Shown here: in pieces, positions 19,599 through 28,781 of the stretch
Layout: each line of letters begins with the position of its first letter
Position numbering within the stretch: the stretch's first letter is position 1
DNA from: Bacillus taeanensis
GTDB taxonomy: Bacteria; Bacillota; Bacilli; Bacillales; UBA6769
Assembly (NCBI RefSeq): GCF_003318295.1
Contig: NZ_QOCW01000005.1
Span: 62,001 to 126,000 of the forward strand
DNA length: 64,000 nt
Direction of reading: 5' to 3'
The notes under the pieces: generated by a model
The model's database searches: none
What the model saw: only the letters and a program-made list of their open reading frames with translations
Told to the model about the DNA's origin: nothing
Program-made: the position numbers and the translations under genes

Positions 19599-19627
19599 AT
19601 TCTAGCATAGGGGCACTCAATAATCAA
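19599..19627 (-). promoter_or_regulatory. folE-mtrB promoter
   Basis: TTGATT (19627-19622) and TAGAAT (19604-19599) with 17-base spacing on the minus strand. The -35 box lies in the T-run of the upstream HU terminator. Confidence 0.6.
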
Positions 19628-19656
19628 AAAAGAAGAGTCGCACAAATGCGACTCTT
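19624..19656 (-). terminator. Terminator of the HU gene
   Basis: AAGAGTCGCA and TGCGACTCTT form a perfect 10-bp stem with a 4-base loop, followed by CTTTTTTGA on the minus strand, 20 bases after the HU stop codon. Confidence 0.88.
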
Positions 19657-19675
19657 ACAATGCCCTATGTATGAC

Positions 19676-19948
19676 TTATTTTACAGCATCTTTAAGGGCT
19701 TTACCAGGTTTAAATGCCGGAACTTTGCTTGCAGCAATTTCAATTTCTTCACCTGTTTGAGGGTTACGTCCTTTACGGGCTGCACGCTCACGCACCTCAA
19801 AGTTACCAAACCCTATTAATTGTACTTTATCGCCTTCTTTTAATGCATCCATAATGGAATCAAAAACAGCATCTACTGCCTTTGTTGCATCTTTCTTAGA
19901 AAGACCAGTAGTTTCAGAAACGTTGTTTACTAATTCTGTCTTGTTCAT
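19676..19948 (-). CDS. hup: DNA-binding protein HU
   Basis: 90 residues (hbs in B. subtilis), the nucleoid protein [20 protein letters not shown] (residues 46-63) is the beta-arm DNA-binding signature and [14 protein letters not shown] is the C-terminus. The start is ATG 19948 with AGGAGGTG upstream; the in-frame GTG at 19957 lies on the ribosome site itself. Monocistronic, with its own terminator. Confidence 0.97.
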   Translation of the reverse strand: MNKTELVNNVSETTGLSKKDATKAVDAVFDSIMDALKEGDKVQLIGFGNFEVRERAARKGRNPQTGEEIEIAASKVPAFKPGKALKDAVK

Positions 19949-19957
19949 CCGATTCAC

Positions 19958-20301
19958 CTCCTCTCAAGCAGAAGCATTAATTAATTATCTAATTATTACA
20001 TTGACCTCTTTATATTACGTTGTTAACACAATTAAGAAGATTTATACTCTTTCTCATATCTCGATGTATAACAAGGCTAATATTATACGAAACGAGGCGA
20101 GAATTCAATATTTTTATTGAACTTTCGATGATTTTATTTTTGTCTGCTAAATCTTTGAAATGTATAAAAAAGCTTATCATAATCTACTTTTAAACGCAAA
20201 CAAGTTTAACATATTCATACTTTTTAAAATATTGTGCTGAGACAACTTGCATCTCTAAACAAAATAAAAGACTCCTAAAAAGGAGCCTCTATTCTATAGT
20301 T
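19958..20301. other. Intergenic region between spoIVA and the HU gene
   Basis: No gene is visible in 344 AT-rich bases. Minus-strand TTGAAT (20106-20101) and TATAAT (20085-20080) with short 15-base spacing are a plausible HU promoter. GTTCAATA-AAAA-TATTGAAT overlaps the -35 box. The spoIVA terminator occupies 20261-20288. Confidence 0.4.
20261..20288 (-). terminator. spoIVA terminator
   Basis: GGCTCCT, a short T-rich loop, AGGAGTC and then TTTTATTTT on the minus strand, 14 bases beyond the spoIVA stop. Confidence 0.8.
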
Positions 20302-21780
20302 TTATAAAATAATCGCGATAAGACCGCCAGATCCTTCATTAATAATACGTTCCAGCGTTTCTTTCAATTTATACCTTGCATTTTCAGGCATTAAAGAAAG
20401 TTTTGCTTGAATTCCTTCTCGAACAATTGAATTTAATGAACGACCAAAAATATCAGAATTCCAAATTGAAAGCGGATCTTCTTCAAAATCCTGCATTAAA
20501 TATCTTACTAATTCTTCACTCTGCTTTTCTGTTCCAATAATCGGCGCAAACTCAGACTGTACATCTACTTTTATCATATGGATAGATGGCGCTACAGCCT
20601 TTAAGCGAACTCCAAAACGTGATCCTTGACGAATAATTTCCGGTTCATCTAAACTCATATCCGTAATCGCAGGTGCGGCAATTCCATAACCCGTTTGTTT
20701 TACCATTCTAAGTGCATCTGCTACTTGATCATACTCTGCTTTCGCATGAGCAAATTCCTGCATAAGCTGTAACAAGTGATCTTTCCCACGAATTTCCACT
20801 CCAACAACTTCTTTTAAGATTTGATCATAGAGCTCATCTGGTGCATATAAATCAATTTCAGCAATGCCCTGCCCCATTTCAATCCCTGCAAGCCTTGCTT
20901 GATCAATAAATTCAAATTCACTAAATTGTCCAACAACCCGATCAACATCTCTTAATCGTTTAATATCTTTTACTGTTTCTCGAACCGCTTCCTCGTAACT
21001 CCCTCTTAACCAATGTTCCTCAGTTAACACCATTACCCAACTTGGCAAATTCACATTTACTTCAAGCACAGGAAATTCATAAAGCACTTCCCTCAGCACC
21101 ATATTAATATCCTGCTCTCCCATACTTTCCACACTTAATGCAAGTACAGGAATATCGTATTCTTCACATAAATGTTCTCTTAACCGGATAGTTTCCGGAT
21201 GATGGGGATGAGCTGAGTTAACAACCATAATAAAAGGTTTGCCAACCTCTTTTAATTCCTCTACTACGCGCTGTTCTGACTCAATGTATTCTTGTCTTGA
21301 CAGTTCACCAATCGAACCATCTGTAGTCATAACGACTCCAAGTGTTGAATGCTCTTGAATAACCTTTCTCGTCCCAATTTCAGCAGCTTCTTGAAATGGA
21401 ATTGGCTCATCATACCAAGGAGTGTTAATCATTCTAGGTCCATTTTCATCTTCGTACCCTTTAGCCCCTGGCACCGCATATCCGACACAATCTACTAATC
21501 TTACATTAACATCAAGACCTTCATCAACATGAATGGAAACAGCCTGATTCGGTACAAACTTTGGTTCGGTTGTCATAATAGTACGGCCTGCTGCACTTTG
21601 TGGAAGTTCATCTTGAGCACGTGTTTTATCAGATTCGTTTTCTATATTGGGTAAAACAACTAACTCCATAAACTTTTTAATAAATGTTGACTTTCCTGTC
21701 CGAACAGGCCCAACCACCCCTAAATAGATATCCCCACCAGTTCTTTCAGCGATATCTTTAAAGATATCTACTCTTTCCAT
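20302..21780 (-). CDS. spoIVA: Stage IV sporulation protein A
   Basis: 492 residues, the coat basement-layer ATPase that polymerises on the forespore surface in the mother cell. The Walker A motif is GPVRTGKST at residues 24-32; VRLVDCVGY is the Walker B-like switch, and VVNSAHPHHPET follows. The C-terminal hydrophobic tail (GGLIAIIL) is the SpoVM-interacting region known from B. subtilis. ATG 21780 follows a GGGAGGGG site. Upstream DNA carries a SigE-like promoter. Confidence 0.97.
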   Translation of the reverse strand: MERVDIFKDIAERTGGDIYLGVVGPVRTGKSTFIKKFMELVVLPNIENESDKTRAQDELPQSAAGRTIMTTEPKFVPNQAVSIHVDEGLDVNVRLVDCVGYAVPGAKGYEDENGPRMINTPWYDEPIPFQEAAEIGTRKVIQEHSTLGVVMTTDGSIGELSRQEYIESEQRVVEELKEVGKPFIMVVNSAHPHHPETIRLREHLCEEYDIPVLALSVESMGEQDINMVLREVLYEFPVLEVNVNLPSWVMVLTEEHWLRGSYEEAVRETVKDIKRLRDVDRVVGQFSEFEFIDQARLAGIEMGQGIAEIDLYAPDELYDQILKEVVGVEIRGKDHLLQLMQEFAHAKAEYDQVADALRMVKQTGYGIAAPAITDMSLDEPEIIRQGSRFGVRLKAVAPSIHMIKVDVQSEFAPIIGTEKQSEELVRYLMQDFEEDPLSIWNSDIFGRSLNSIVREGIQAKLSLMPENARYKLKETLERIINEGSGGLIAIIL

Positions 21781-21822
21781 ACGATCCCCTCCCGCTTCAT
21801 AAATTGTCTGGGACAGTCTTTA

Positions 21823-21863
21823 TTTGGACATTACATTTTTATGATGTTGTCCAAAATATATGA
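21823..21863 (-). promoter_or_regulatory. SigE-like promoter of spoIVA inside an inverted repeat
   Basis: Minus strand: TCATATA (21863-21857) and CATAAAAA (21843-21836) spaced 13 bases resemble the SigE consensus; SigE control of spoIVA is known in B. subtilis. The -10 element lies between inverted copies TTTGGACA (21823-21830) and TGTCCAAA (21848-21855). Confidence 0.45.
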
Positions 21864-21933
21864 CAGCTTACTTTAAAAGAGAACAGTTTACAATATATCG
21901 CGGCAGTGGGTAAAGCCTAAATCTGGTCGCCAT

Positions 21934-21979
21934 AAAAACCCTCCTCTTTCTTATAGTTTTATTAAGAAAGAGGAGGGTT
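21934..21979 (-). terminator. yphF terminator
   Basis: AACCCTCCTCTTTCTTA and its perfect complement form a 17-bp stem with a small loop; TTTTTAT follows on the minus strand. It isolates spoIVA from yphF transcription. Confidence 0.9.
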
Positions 21980-21984
21980 CATGA

Positions 21985-22698
21985 CTAATTCACTAAAAAA
22001 ACTGGTTCATCATTTTCTACTGTGTAAGGAGCAGAGTAAACTGGTACAAAAAAAGAATTTTCAACAATTAAGTCTCGAATATCTTCACCCGCTTGAAAAT
22101 TATGCTCATTGTTTTGAAGAAGCTTATATAAATCGATTGAATAATCCACCAACACTTTCCCTTCATGATTTATTACATAGGGCAGATAATCCCCTGTTAT
22201 AGGACTTCTTACCTGAGGAATGGTTTTAATATTCAACTTTTCAAAGTCAATTGTAAACACTGATTTTGCCAACATATCTTTAAAAGGTGGATATGTATGA
22301 TCGCGCCGATACTGATCAACCCTCATCTGTAAATCTCTTACTTCATCTACAAGAATTAAATCAATAATCTTTACAGTAGGATCTTCCTCTACATTTACGA
22401 GCACATATTGAAACACTCCCCCACTCTCAAAAGCATTCCCAGGCGGAGTTTGGAGATATTTAGGAACTAACTTATTAAAATCAATAGGATACTTTTGATA
22501 GATAGGTGTATCTTGATCCCTGTTTTTTATTGGCAATATGCCCGTATCTTGTTGAAATTGAGATACCGCAGCTTGTACTAATTGAATTTGATCTGGGTGT
22601 GGGGTTTGATTTTCAACCCGACGCTGTTCAGGATATAAACAAGCTGTTAAAGTAAACAACAATAAGCTGATCACGCTATATTTAACTATTATCTTCAT
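21985..22698 (-). CDS. yphF: YphF-type lipoprotein
   Basis: 237 residues. The N-terminus is a lipoprotein signal with lipobox L17-T-A-C20 after a hydrophobic stretch; the mature protein is soluble and exported. Similar in size and position to B. subtilis YphF, next to spoIVA. Its function is not known to me. No catalytic motif is apparent; a GTPAF-like or PepSY fold is not visible. It follows yphE by 44 bases on the same strand. Confidence 0.82.
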   Translation of the reverse strand: MKIIVKYSVISLLLFTLTACLYPEQRRVENQTPHPDQIQLVQAAVSQFQQDTGILPIKNRDQDTPIYQKYPIDFNKLVPKYLQTPPGNAFESGGVFQYVLVNVEEDPTVKIIDLILVDEVRDLQMRVDQYRRDHTYPPFKDMLAKSVFTIDFEKLNIKTIPQVRSPITGDYLPYVINHEGKVLVDYSIDLYKLLQNNEHNFQAGEDIRDLIVENSFFVPVYSAPYTVENDEPVFLVN

Positions 22699-22742
22699 TT
22701 CATCATTTCCTTTATGCTCTTCTGTAAAACTTGATTCATTTT

Positions 22743-22943
22743 TTATTCACTAACCGGACCACTAAAGACTACAAGAAAAATAAGAATTCCGGCAGTTATC
22801 ATACAAAGATAAGCGAAGGTTGCAAAAATTCCTTTAAATATCCCTTTACATTTTTCCCGGCTAAACATAATTGAAATAACGGCAATAAACATTAGGGCAA
22901 TTCCTGACAAAGCAATCCACATCTTCAATAATCCTGGTGACAT
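22743..22943 (-). CDS. yphE: Small membrane protein YphE (DUF2768)
   Basis: 66 residues with two predicted transmembrane helices (about 5-25 and 37-60) joined by a short basic loop SREKCKG. Matches the DUF2768 family by size, topology and position before yphF. ATG 22943 follows GAGGGGGA. Role unknown; the neighbours suggest a sporulation link. Confidence 0.8.
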   Translation of the reverse strand: MSPGLLKMWIALSGIALMFIAVISIMFSREKCKGIFKGIFATFAYLCMITAGILIFLVVFSGPVSE

Positions 22944-23096
22944 TCATGTATCCCCCTCTACTTTTACGACATTCATTATAGCATAATCGACAATTGAACT
23001 GAATGCATGAAGAATGATTATGTACTTTCTTTAAACAAGAAACCTTTAAAACAAAATGTAGTAAATCAACAGAATCCTCCAACATAAAGTAAAACA

Positions 23097-23134
23097 TAAA
23101 AAAGCTGAAGCAAAGGGGCACTTTCCTTCAGCAA
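23097..23134 (-). terminator. Terminator downstream of spoVIF
   Basis: Minus-strand TTGCTGAAG, loop, CTTCAGC and TTTTTTATG. It lies about 105 bases after the spoVIF stop codon; the bases between hold no gene. Confidence 0.75.
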
Positions 23135-23240
23135 TAGACTAAATGGTTTCTGATTGAAAACAGCTCTCGTATGTTCTTTCTCTTTGTTATTGTATGCACT
23201 TCTACAAAAACCGCATCATTGATTCGCCTAATAAATTAAA

Positions 23241-23501
23241 TTATTTTTTATCAAACATCTTAGAAATTGAAGCAAAATCAATTGGCATATTATTATTCAT
23301 AATCGCCTTTACAATTTTATCTTCTTTTTCTTTAGAAACAGGGACATTGGCAAGTCTTGATACTTGAGAAATTAATTTGCGAATTGTTTTTTCATCTTTA
23401 AAATTAGCATCTTTTACTGAATCAGCTAATTTAAATAAATCTTCTTTTTTGACATTGGTTTTCTTTTCAATGTTGTCAAAGAAAGAATTTTGATTACTCA
23501 C
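23241..23501 (-). CDS. Stage VI sporulation protein F-like
   Basis: 86 residues. FFDNIEKKTNVKKEDLFKLA and ANFKDEKTIRKLISQVSRLA match the SpoVIF (YjcC) family, whose B. subtilis member is a SigK-made regulator/coat maturation factor of 87 residues. The start is GTG 23501, seven bases after GGAGGAGG; an upstream in-frame ATG at 23534 has no ribosome site. In B. subtilis the gene is elsewhere, so this may be the relocated orthologue or a paralogue. It follows gpsA by 64 bases. Confidence 0.8.
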   Translation of the reverse strand: MSNQNSFFDNIEKKTNVKKEDLFKLADSVKDANFKDEKTIRKLISQVSRLANVPVSKEKEDKIVKAIMNNNMPIDFASISKMFDKK

Positions 23502-23565
23502 TTTCAAGCCTCCTCCAGACATAGCATTCAACATATACTATGCGGAGTTCCTTACTTCGTGCATT

Positions 23566-24600
23566 TTAAAAAGATGAGTCATCAAGTAATGCCGTTAAAT
23601 AACTAATTTCATTTGTCCGTCCCCGCTGCATTAAATCATCAACCGCTTGTTTAGGATCTTTATCATTAAACAGTACTGCATAAAGTTGTGCTGTAATTGG
23701 CATTTCAACCTCTTCACGTACTGCAAGATGGAATGCCGCTTTCGTTGTTCTAACACCTTCTACAACCATCCCCATATTTTCTAACACATCTTCTAGTTTA
23801 TTCCCTTTTCCAATTAGATTTCCTGCCCGCCAATTACGGCTGTGCACGCTTGTACAAGTAACGACTAAATCACCTAGTCCGGCAAGACCTGTAAATGTTA
23901 GTGGATTTGCTCCCATTTTCGTGCCAAGACGAACAATTTCTGCAAGTCCTCGCGTAATTAATGCGGCTTTCGCATTATCTCCATACCCTAATCCATCAGA
24001 AAGACCTGCACCTAACGCAATAATATTTTTCAATGCACCGCCAAGCTCTACACCAATAATATCTGTGTTTGTATAAACACGAAAGTGCTGATTAATAAAT
24101 AAATCTTGAACATATTCTGCCGCCTTTTCATCCGTTGACGACACCGTCACAGTAGTTGGCTTTCGTAAACTTACTTCTTCAGCATGACTTGGTCCAGATA
24201 GTACAACAACAGCGCGGCGTTTTTCTTCTGGAACCACTTCTTCTATCACTTCAGATATACGTTTATACGTTTCAGGTTCAATTCCTTTACTCGCATGGAT
24301 AAGGGTTGTATGTTCAGATAAATACGGTGTCATTTCTTCTAGTACATTTCTTAGAGCTTTTGAAGGAGTAACTAATAAAACAGTATTCACTTCTTCCAGC
24401 ACATCTTTTATAGAAATTGAAGCCTTCATGTTTTCAGGCAGCTCGACACCTGGTAAATAATTTTCATTTGTTTTTTTTCGATTCATTTCATCCACTTGTT
24501 CTTGCCGACGTGCATACATTTGAACTTCATGTCCGTTATCTGCCAATACAATACCTAACGCTGTTCCCCAACTTCCTGCACCGATTACCGCGATTTTCAT
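23566..24600 (-). CDS. gpsA: NAD(P)-dependent glycerol-3-phosphate dehydrogenase
   Basis: 344 residues. It reduces dihydroxyacetone phosphate to sn-glycerol 3-phosphate for phospholipids. GAGSWGTA at 7-14 is the dinucleotide loop; GVELGGALKNIIALG holds the catalytic Lys, and GLAGLGDLVVTC the substrate site. Its ATG overlaps the plsY stop (TAATG), so the enzyme making G3P and the enzyme consuming it are coupled. Confidence 0.97.
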   Translation of the reverse strand: MKIAVIGAGSWGTALGIVLADNGHEVQMYARRQEQVDEMNRKKTNENYLPGVELPENMKASISIKDVLEEVNTVLLVTPSKALRNVLEEMTPYLSEHTTLIHASKGIEPETYKRISEVIEEVVPEEKRRAVVVLSGPSHAEEVSLRKPTTVTVSSTDEKAAEYVQDLFINQHFRVYTNTDIIGVELGGALKNIIALGAGLSDGLGYGDNAKAALITRGLAEIVRLGTKMGANPLTFTGLAGLGDLVVTCTSVHSRNWRAGNLIGKGNKLEDVLENMGMVVEGVRTTKAAFHLAVREEVEMPITAQLYAVLFNDKDPKQAVDDLMQRGRTNEISYLTALLDDSSF

Positions 24601-25217
24601 TATGCTTTATTCACATCCTCTACTTGAGTTTTTTGCCCAATTTTATTTTCATTCCCATTTAGCAATCTTTGAATATTAGCACGATGTCGCCAATAGGATA
24701 ATCCTGCAATGATGAGACCAATATAAAAGTATGATGTTGGATAAGCATTCATTAGAAGCAATAGAAATGGAAACACTCCAATAAAAAACAATGAACCTAA
24801 AGACACATATCGTGTAATAACGATAATTAAAATGGTTATAATACCAATGATAAGAGATGGTATAAATGCAATTGTTGCAAAAACACCAATGGTTGTCGCA
24901 ACACCTTTACCACCCCTGAATCCATGGAAAACCGGCCAATTATGTCCAATAATGGAAAACAAACCTGCACTTATCAGAAGCCAGTCTGGCCCACCTAATG
25001 ATTTCGCTATAAAAATTGCTGCAATTCCTTTTCCGATATCTAAAAGCAGTACCAAAATCGCAGGACCTTTTCCTAAAACACGGAGTGTATTTGTAGCCCC
25101 AGCATTTCCACTTCCGTGTTGACGAATATCAACTTTCATAATCTTTTTAGCAATTAAATAACTAAAACTGATTGAACCTAATAAATAAGCTGCTAACAAT
25201 GAAATTAGTATTGTCAT
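24600..25217 (-). CDS. plsY: Acyl phosphate:glycerol-3-phosphate acyltransferase
   Basis: 205 residues, a polytopic membrane enzyme that acylates G3P using acyl phosphate. HGSGNAGATN near residue 37, the GHNWPVFHGFRGGKGVAT segment near 93 and IITRYVSLGS are the three conserved loops. The start is ATG 25217, five bases after GGGGGG. Placement between der and gpsA differs from B. subtilis, where the gene is elsewhere. Confidence 0.95.
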   Translation of the reverse strand: MTILISLLAAYLLGSISFSYLIAKKIMKVDIRQHGSGNAGATNTLRVLGKGPAILVLLLDIGKGIAAIFIAKSLGGPDWLLISAGLFSIIGHNWPVFHGFRGGKGVATTIGVFATIAFIPSLIIGIITILIIVITRYVSLGSLFFIGVFPFLLLLMNAYPTSYFYIGLIIAGLSYWRHRANIQRLLNGNENKIGQKTQVEDVNKA

Positions 25218-25243
25218 AATGCCCCCCACTAGTTACGTTTTAG

Positions 25244-26557
25244 TTAATCGTTTTTTTGTCTTGGAATAATTTTTATTGGTGTACCTACAAAACCAAATGT
25301 TTCGCGAATACGATTTTCTAAAAAGCGTTTATATGAAAAGTGAAGAAGCTCTGGATCATTTACAAACAAGATAAAAGTTGGCGGTTTTACAGAAACTTGT
25401 GTCATGTAATTTATTTTCAAGCGGCGTCCCTTATCAGTAGGCGTTGGATTCATCGCTACCGCATCCATAATCACATCATTAAGTAAATTTGTTTTTACTC
25501 TTAATGAATGATTTTCTGAAACCGTTTCAATCATTGGAAGCAATGTATGGAGGCGCTGCTTTGTTTTTGCAGATAAAAATACAATTGGTGCATAACTAAT
25601 AAATAGGAAATGATCACGAATTTTCTGTTCAAAACGCTGCATCGTTTTGTCATCCTTCTCAACGGCATCCCACTTATTAACGACAATTACAATTGCTTTT
25701 CCGGCTTCATGCGCATATCCCGCAATTTTTTTATCCTGTTCAATAATGCCTTCTTCACCATTTATAACAACTAAGACAACATCCGAACGTTCGATTGCAC
25801 GCATTGCGCGAAGAACGCTGTATTTTTCTGTATTTTCGTAGACTTTCCCTCTTTTTCTCATCCCAGCTGTATCAATAATGACATAATCTTTTTTATCTTT
25901 TGTAAACGGTGTATCAACAGCATCTCTTGTTGTGCCTGCAATATCACTTACAATAACGCGTTCTGTTCCTAAGATCGCATTAACAAGTGAGGATTTCCCT
26001 ACATTCGGCCGCCCAATAAGTGAAAAACAGATTGTATTTTCATCATACTCTTCTTCTTGCTCACTTGGGAAATGTTTAATCACTTCATCTAATAGATCCC
26101 CAAGACCAATTCCATGAGCACCAGAAATCGCAAACGGCTCACCAAATCCAAGCGAATAAAATTCATAGATCTCGTTCTTTTTTTCAAAATTATCAATTTT
26201 ATTTACAGCTAAAATAGACGGTTTTTTAGAACGAAACAGCATTTTAGCTACTTCTTCATCAGCTGCTGTTACACCTTCTTGACCATTTACCATAAACACA
26301 ATTACATCTGCTTCATCAATCGCTACTTCTGCCTGCTGACGCATTTGAACAAGGAGAGGCTCGTCTCCAATTTCAATTCCACCTGTATCAATAATATTAA
26401 ATGTCTGGTTTAGCCATTCTCCAGAACTATAAATACGGTCACGTGTGACTCCTGGTTTATCTTCTACAATGGATACTCGTTCTCCTACAATTCGATTAAA
26501 TATTGTCGATTTCCCTACATTCGGTCGACCCACAATTGCTACCACTGGTTTTGCCAT
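25244..26557 (-). CDS. der: Ribosome-assembly GTPase Der (EngA)
   Basis: 437 residues with two tandem GTPase domains and a C-terminal KH-like domain, needed for 50S maturation. G1 motifs are GRPNVGKST at 10-18 and GRPNVGKSS near 183; NKID and NKWD are the two G4 motifs; DTGG and DTAG are the G3 motifs. The start is ATG 26557, eight bases after GGGAG; an in-frame TTG at 26563 is too close. First gene of der-plsY-gpsA-spoVIF. Confidence 0.97.
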   Translation of the reverse strand: MAKPVVAIVGRPNVGKSTIFNRIVGERVSIVEDKPGVTRDRIYSSGEWLNQTFNIIDTGGIEIGDEPLLVQMRQQAEVAIDEADVIVFMVNGQEGVTAADEEVAKMLFRSKKPSILAVNKIDNFEKKNEIYEFYSLGFGEPFAISGAHGIGLGDLLDEVIKHFPSEQEEEYDENTICFSLIGRPNVGKSSLVNAILGTERVIVSDIAGTTRDAVDTPFTKDKKDYVIIDTAGMRKRGKVYENTEKYSVLRAMRAIERSDVVLVVINGEEGIIEQDKKIAGYAHEAGKAIVIVVNKWDAVEKDDKTMQRFEQKIRDHFLFISYAPIVFLSAKTKQRLHTLLPMIETVSENHSLRVKTNLLNDVIMDAVAMNPTPTDKGRRLKINYMTQVSVKPPTFILFVNDPELLHFSYKRFLENRIRETFGFVGTPIKIIPRQKND

Positions 26558-26676
26558 TCGCAATACTCCCTTTCTTTATTAAAACTAACTCCATTATGTA
26601 TGGTAAGTGAGCTTAATTTTTTTGGTGACAATAGCTTTATTGTACCATTTTAACAAAGTTAAATTTCTTAATTTAT

Positions 26677-26707
26677 AAAGAAAACCCTCCTTTTTGAAAA
26701 GAAGGGC
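26677..26707 (-). terminator. Terminator upstream of der
   Basis: Minus-strand CCCTTCTTTT, loop, AAAAAGGAGGG and TTTTCTTT; one G-U pair. It ends the yphA-yphB-small protein transcript. Confidence 0.65.
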
Positions 26708-26763
26708 CTTCACATTTTAGCTACATTATCATATCAAAAAAGATATAAATAAACAACTTCCTT

Positions 26764-26949
26764 TTAATGTTTGACGATAATATACATATCATTTGATAAT
26801 AAATGTGAAATTCCATCTAAAATAGCTTCTAATTCAGCAGCAACTTTATCCATCTCTTTCCTATCTTTACAAATAAAAACAGCTTTACTTCCTGTTACTT
26901 TACTTGGATCTGCTGTAATAACTGCTAAAATACATTTTTTCATTTCCAT
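26764..26949 (-). CDS. Small YphB-associated protein
   Basis: 61 residues from ATG 26949 (AGGAG eight bases upstream). MEMKKCILAVIT, SKAVFICKDRKEMDKVAAELEAI and ISHLLSNDMYIIVKH give a compact alpha-beta domain without signal or membrane segment. It always seems to follow yphB in bacilli, and I recall database families naming it a partner ('capping') subunit of YIEGIA proteins. The ribosome site overlaps the yphB stop. Biochemical role unknown. Confidence 0.7.
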   Translation of the reverse strand: MEMKKCILAVITADPSKVTGSKAVFICKDRKEMDKVAAELEAILDGISHLLSNDMYIIVKH

Positions 26950-26954
26950 ATTGA

Positions 26955-27839
26955 TCACTCCTGTTCATTCTCTTCTGCTTCCGTAGGCATTCGGATTGCA
27001 TTTTCAAGTGTCGGAACTTGTCCCATTACATGAATTGCCTTCTTTATATCGCGCATTTGCGGAAGAATAAATACACCTATTCTTCCATTATTTAAATCTC
27101 TTTTAATAAGCGGAACGAGAGCAGGTGTACCTGAATCACGGTAAACGCCAAGGGATACAGACAAATCATGAAGAATCGCCTGTCTCTGCCCTAAGTTAGC
27201 AAGCGTCATTTTCGCATTAAAGTTTTTTCCTTCTACAATAAACCCTACTCCATGTTCTAAAATTTCTTTTTGTCTTTCTGGTAACCCAATATTCATTATG
27301 TAAATATTATCTACATATAAGCCAGCCTCTTCAAAGCGGATCGGCGCTTCTTTAATGAGAGCAATATCTTTTAATCTGCTTCCAGTCATTAGTTTTTTAG
27401 CTACTCCTATAGAAAAAATGGCAGCAATAATGCCTCCCCATATATTTGTAGTTAAAAAAAGCAATGTAGAAACAAGAGAAGTAAAGATAACGAGATAATT
27501 TCTTCCTTCAAATGTAACAGCAATTCCTTCAATATATGCATTACCCCTAGGCACTAGCTCCATTTCATCCATGTTATTTAATGTATTTCTTTCCATGTTT
27601 CGCACTTCACGAAACTGCGAAGCAGCAAGTGTTAAAAAAGTGATCGCTGTAAAATCTTCTTCCATAATAGCGGGAACTGCTACCGTTCCTAAACCTGCTG
27701 CAATAAATCCAAGCGCAAAATGAATGACAATTCCATGAGGATAGGTTGGATATTGTCGATAATCTGTCCTTAACATATAAATGCGTGTAATTGTTCCAAC
27801 TATCACACCAAAAATGATTGGATAAGTATATTCATTCAT
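26955..27839 (-). CDS. yphB: YIEGIA-family membrane protein YphB
   Basis: 294 residues. Several transmembrane segments lie in the first half (about 5-20, 38-60, 128-160), then a soluble domain. NAYIEGIAVTFEGRNY near residue 103 contains the family-defining YIEGIA peptide. ATG 27839 overlaps the yphA stop by four bases (ATGA), and the small partner gene follows by five. Conserved next to sporulation genes in bacilli; a forespore role is likely but not proven here. Confidence 0.82.
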   Translation of the reverse strand: MNEYTYPIIFGVIVGTITRIYMLRTDYRQYPTYPHGIVIHFALGFIAAGLGTVAVPAIMEEDFTAITFLTLAASQFREVRNMERNTLNNMDEMELVPRGNAYIEGIAVTFEGRNYLVIFTSLVSTLLFLTTNIWGGIIAAIFSIGVAKKLMTGSRLKDIALIKEAPIRFEEAGLYVDNIYIMNIGLPERQKEILEHGVGFIVEGKNFNAKMTLANLGQRQAILHDLSVSLGVYRDSGTPALVPLIKRDLNNGRIGVFILPQMRDIKKAIHVMGQVPTLENAIRMPTEAEENEQE

Positions 27840-28441
27840 AAACTACCGTTCCTTTCATATTTCTTCCTTTGAAATAACGCGTCTACTCGAGCAATTCCTT
27901 TTTCCATTCCATACCATATCATCGTGGACATAAAGCAAATGCTTAATCGGTCTAAAAACCCTAGTCCGCCAACCACATTATATAAATGGTGATAAGTAAG
28001 CAATAAGCCAAATATAAGTTCACCTGCAGCGAAACCTATTAATAATGAAGAAATTTTTATACGAATATCTTTGCCTATTAATAAGAGCAATGAAAATATT
28101 GCAAAAGGCGCAAACCATCTAACTGGAATTATCATCCATACTGGATCATAGACAGACATGACAAGGATTGAAACATAAATAAATGTCGTAATCAACGAAA
28201 TGATAATGCTGTACCATTTTTGCACAGTTGATAGATATGTTAAAACGATAATCCCAATTATAAAAACACCTAGTAGAGATAAAGCGATATCCATCCCTGA
28301 TAAATGTATAAAACAATTTGAGAAGATCAATAAAAGAAGAAGACCTACCGTTATAGGAAAGCGTCTTTTTTCTTTACTCATTAAAAAAGTTAACCAAATC
28401 CAATATATCCATGAAAACCAATAGAAATAAATTCCTTCCAT
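27836..28441 (-). CDS. yphA: Membrane protein YphA
   Basis: 201 residues with about six hydrophobic helices (5-23, 34-50, 54-74, 80-98, 105-125, 130-155) and a basic C-terminal tail. Size, topology and position match B. subtilis YphA. The start is ATG 28441 with a weak purine-rich ribosome site; a GTG at 28450 is also in frame. Forms an overlapping operon with yphB. Function not known to me. Confidence 0.78.
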   Translation of the reverse strand: MEGIYFYWFSWIYWIWLTFLMSKEKRRFPITVGLLLLLIFSNCFIHLSGMDIALSLLGVFIIGIIVLTYLSTVQKWYSIIISLITTFIYVSILVMSVYDPVWMIIPVRWFAPFAIFSLLLLIGKDIRIKISSLLIGFAAGELIFGLLLTYHHLYNVVGGLGFLDRLSICFMSTMIWYGMEKGIARVDALFQRKKYERNGSL

Positions 28442-28576
28442 ATTCTTCACTTCTTTATTATTTTTTTAACTAGTGTCTATTGTTGCCATGGAATAACCTT
28501 TTCATAATACATATTTTTCTTTTTATCGCCCACAATAATGTTAACGAACTTATTTTAACAAAAGAAGGATGTGAAA

Positions 28577-28714
28577 ATGATGGGAAAAGATAGACAAGAA
28601 AAAAAGCTTAAGCAATCAAAACAAGTGGAGTCAGATCGCGATCAAAATTTAAACTATCCTGGTTCAGCTCGTATGGAAAGTCCGGAATCCGCTCGAAGAA
28701 GAAACGGCCAGTGA
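28577..28714 (+). CDS. ypzI: Small protein YpzI
   Basis: A 45-residue, highly charged reading frame (MGKDRQEKKLKQSK near the start, SPESARRRNGQ at the end) with AAGGA upstream of ATG 28577 (a second ATG follows directly). Its composition and position divergent from yphA fit the YpzI family of tiny spore-former proteins. It is soluble and basic, resembling small acid-soluble or DNA-associated peptides only in size. Function unknown. A bidirectional terminator follows. Confidence 0.75.
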   Translation: MMGKDRQEKKLKQSKQVESDRDQNLNYPGSARMESPESARRRNGQ

Positions 28715-28744
28715 AAAATACTTATTACCTTTAAACTAACTAAC

Positions 28745-28781
28745 AAAAAAATGCTTTGCCGTAACGGCAAAGCATTTTTTA
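28745..28781. terminator. Bidirectional terminator between ypzI and fni
   Basis: ATGCTTTGCCGTTACGGCAAAGCAT-type perfect stem (11 bp) flanked by A-run and T-run on both sides, so it serves convergent ypzI (plus) and fni (minus). Confidence 0.9.

Noticed and set aside
22861..23121. Minus-strand 86-codon frame overlapping yphE
   Set aside because: Overlaps a conserved gene in another frame and has no ribosome site or family resemblance.
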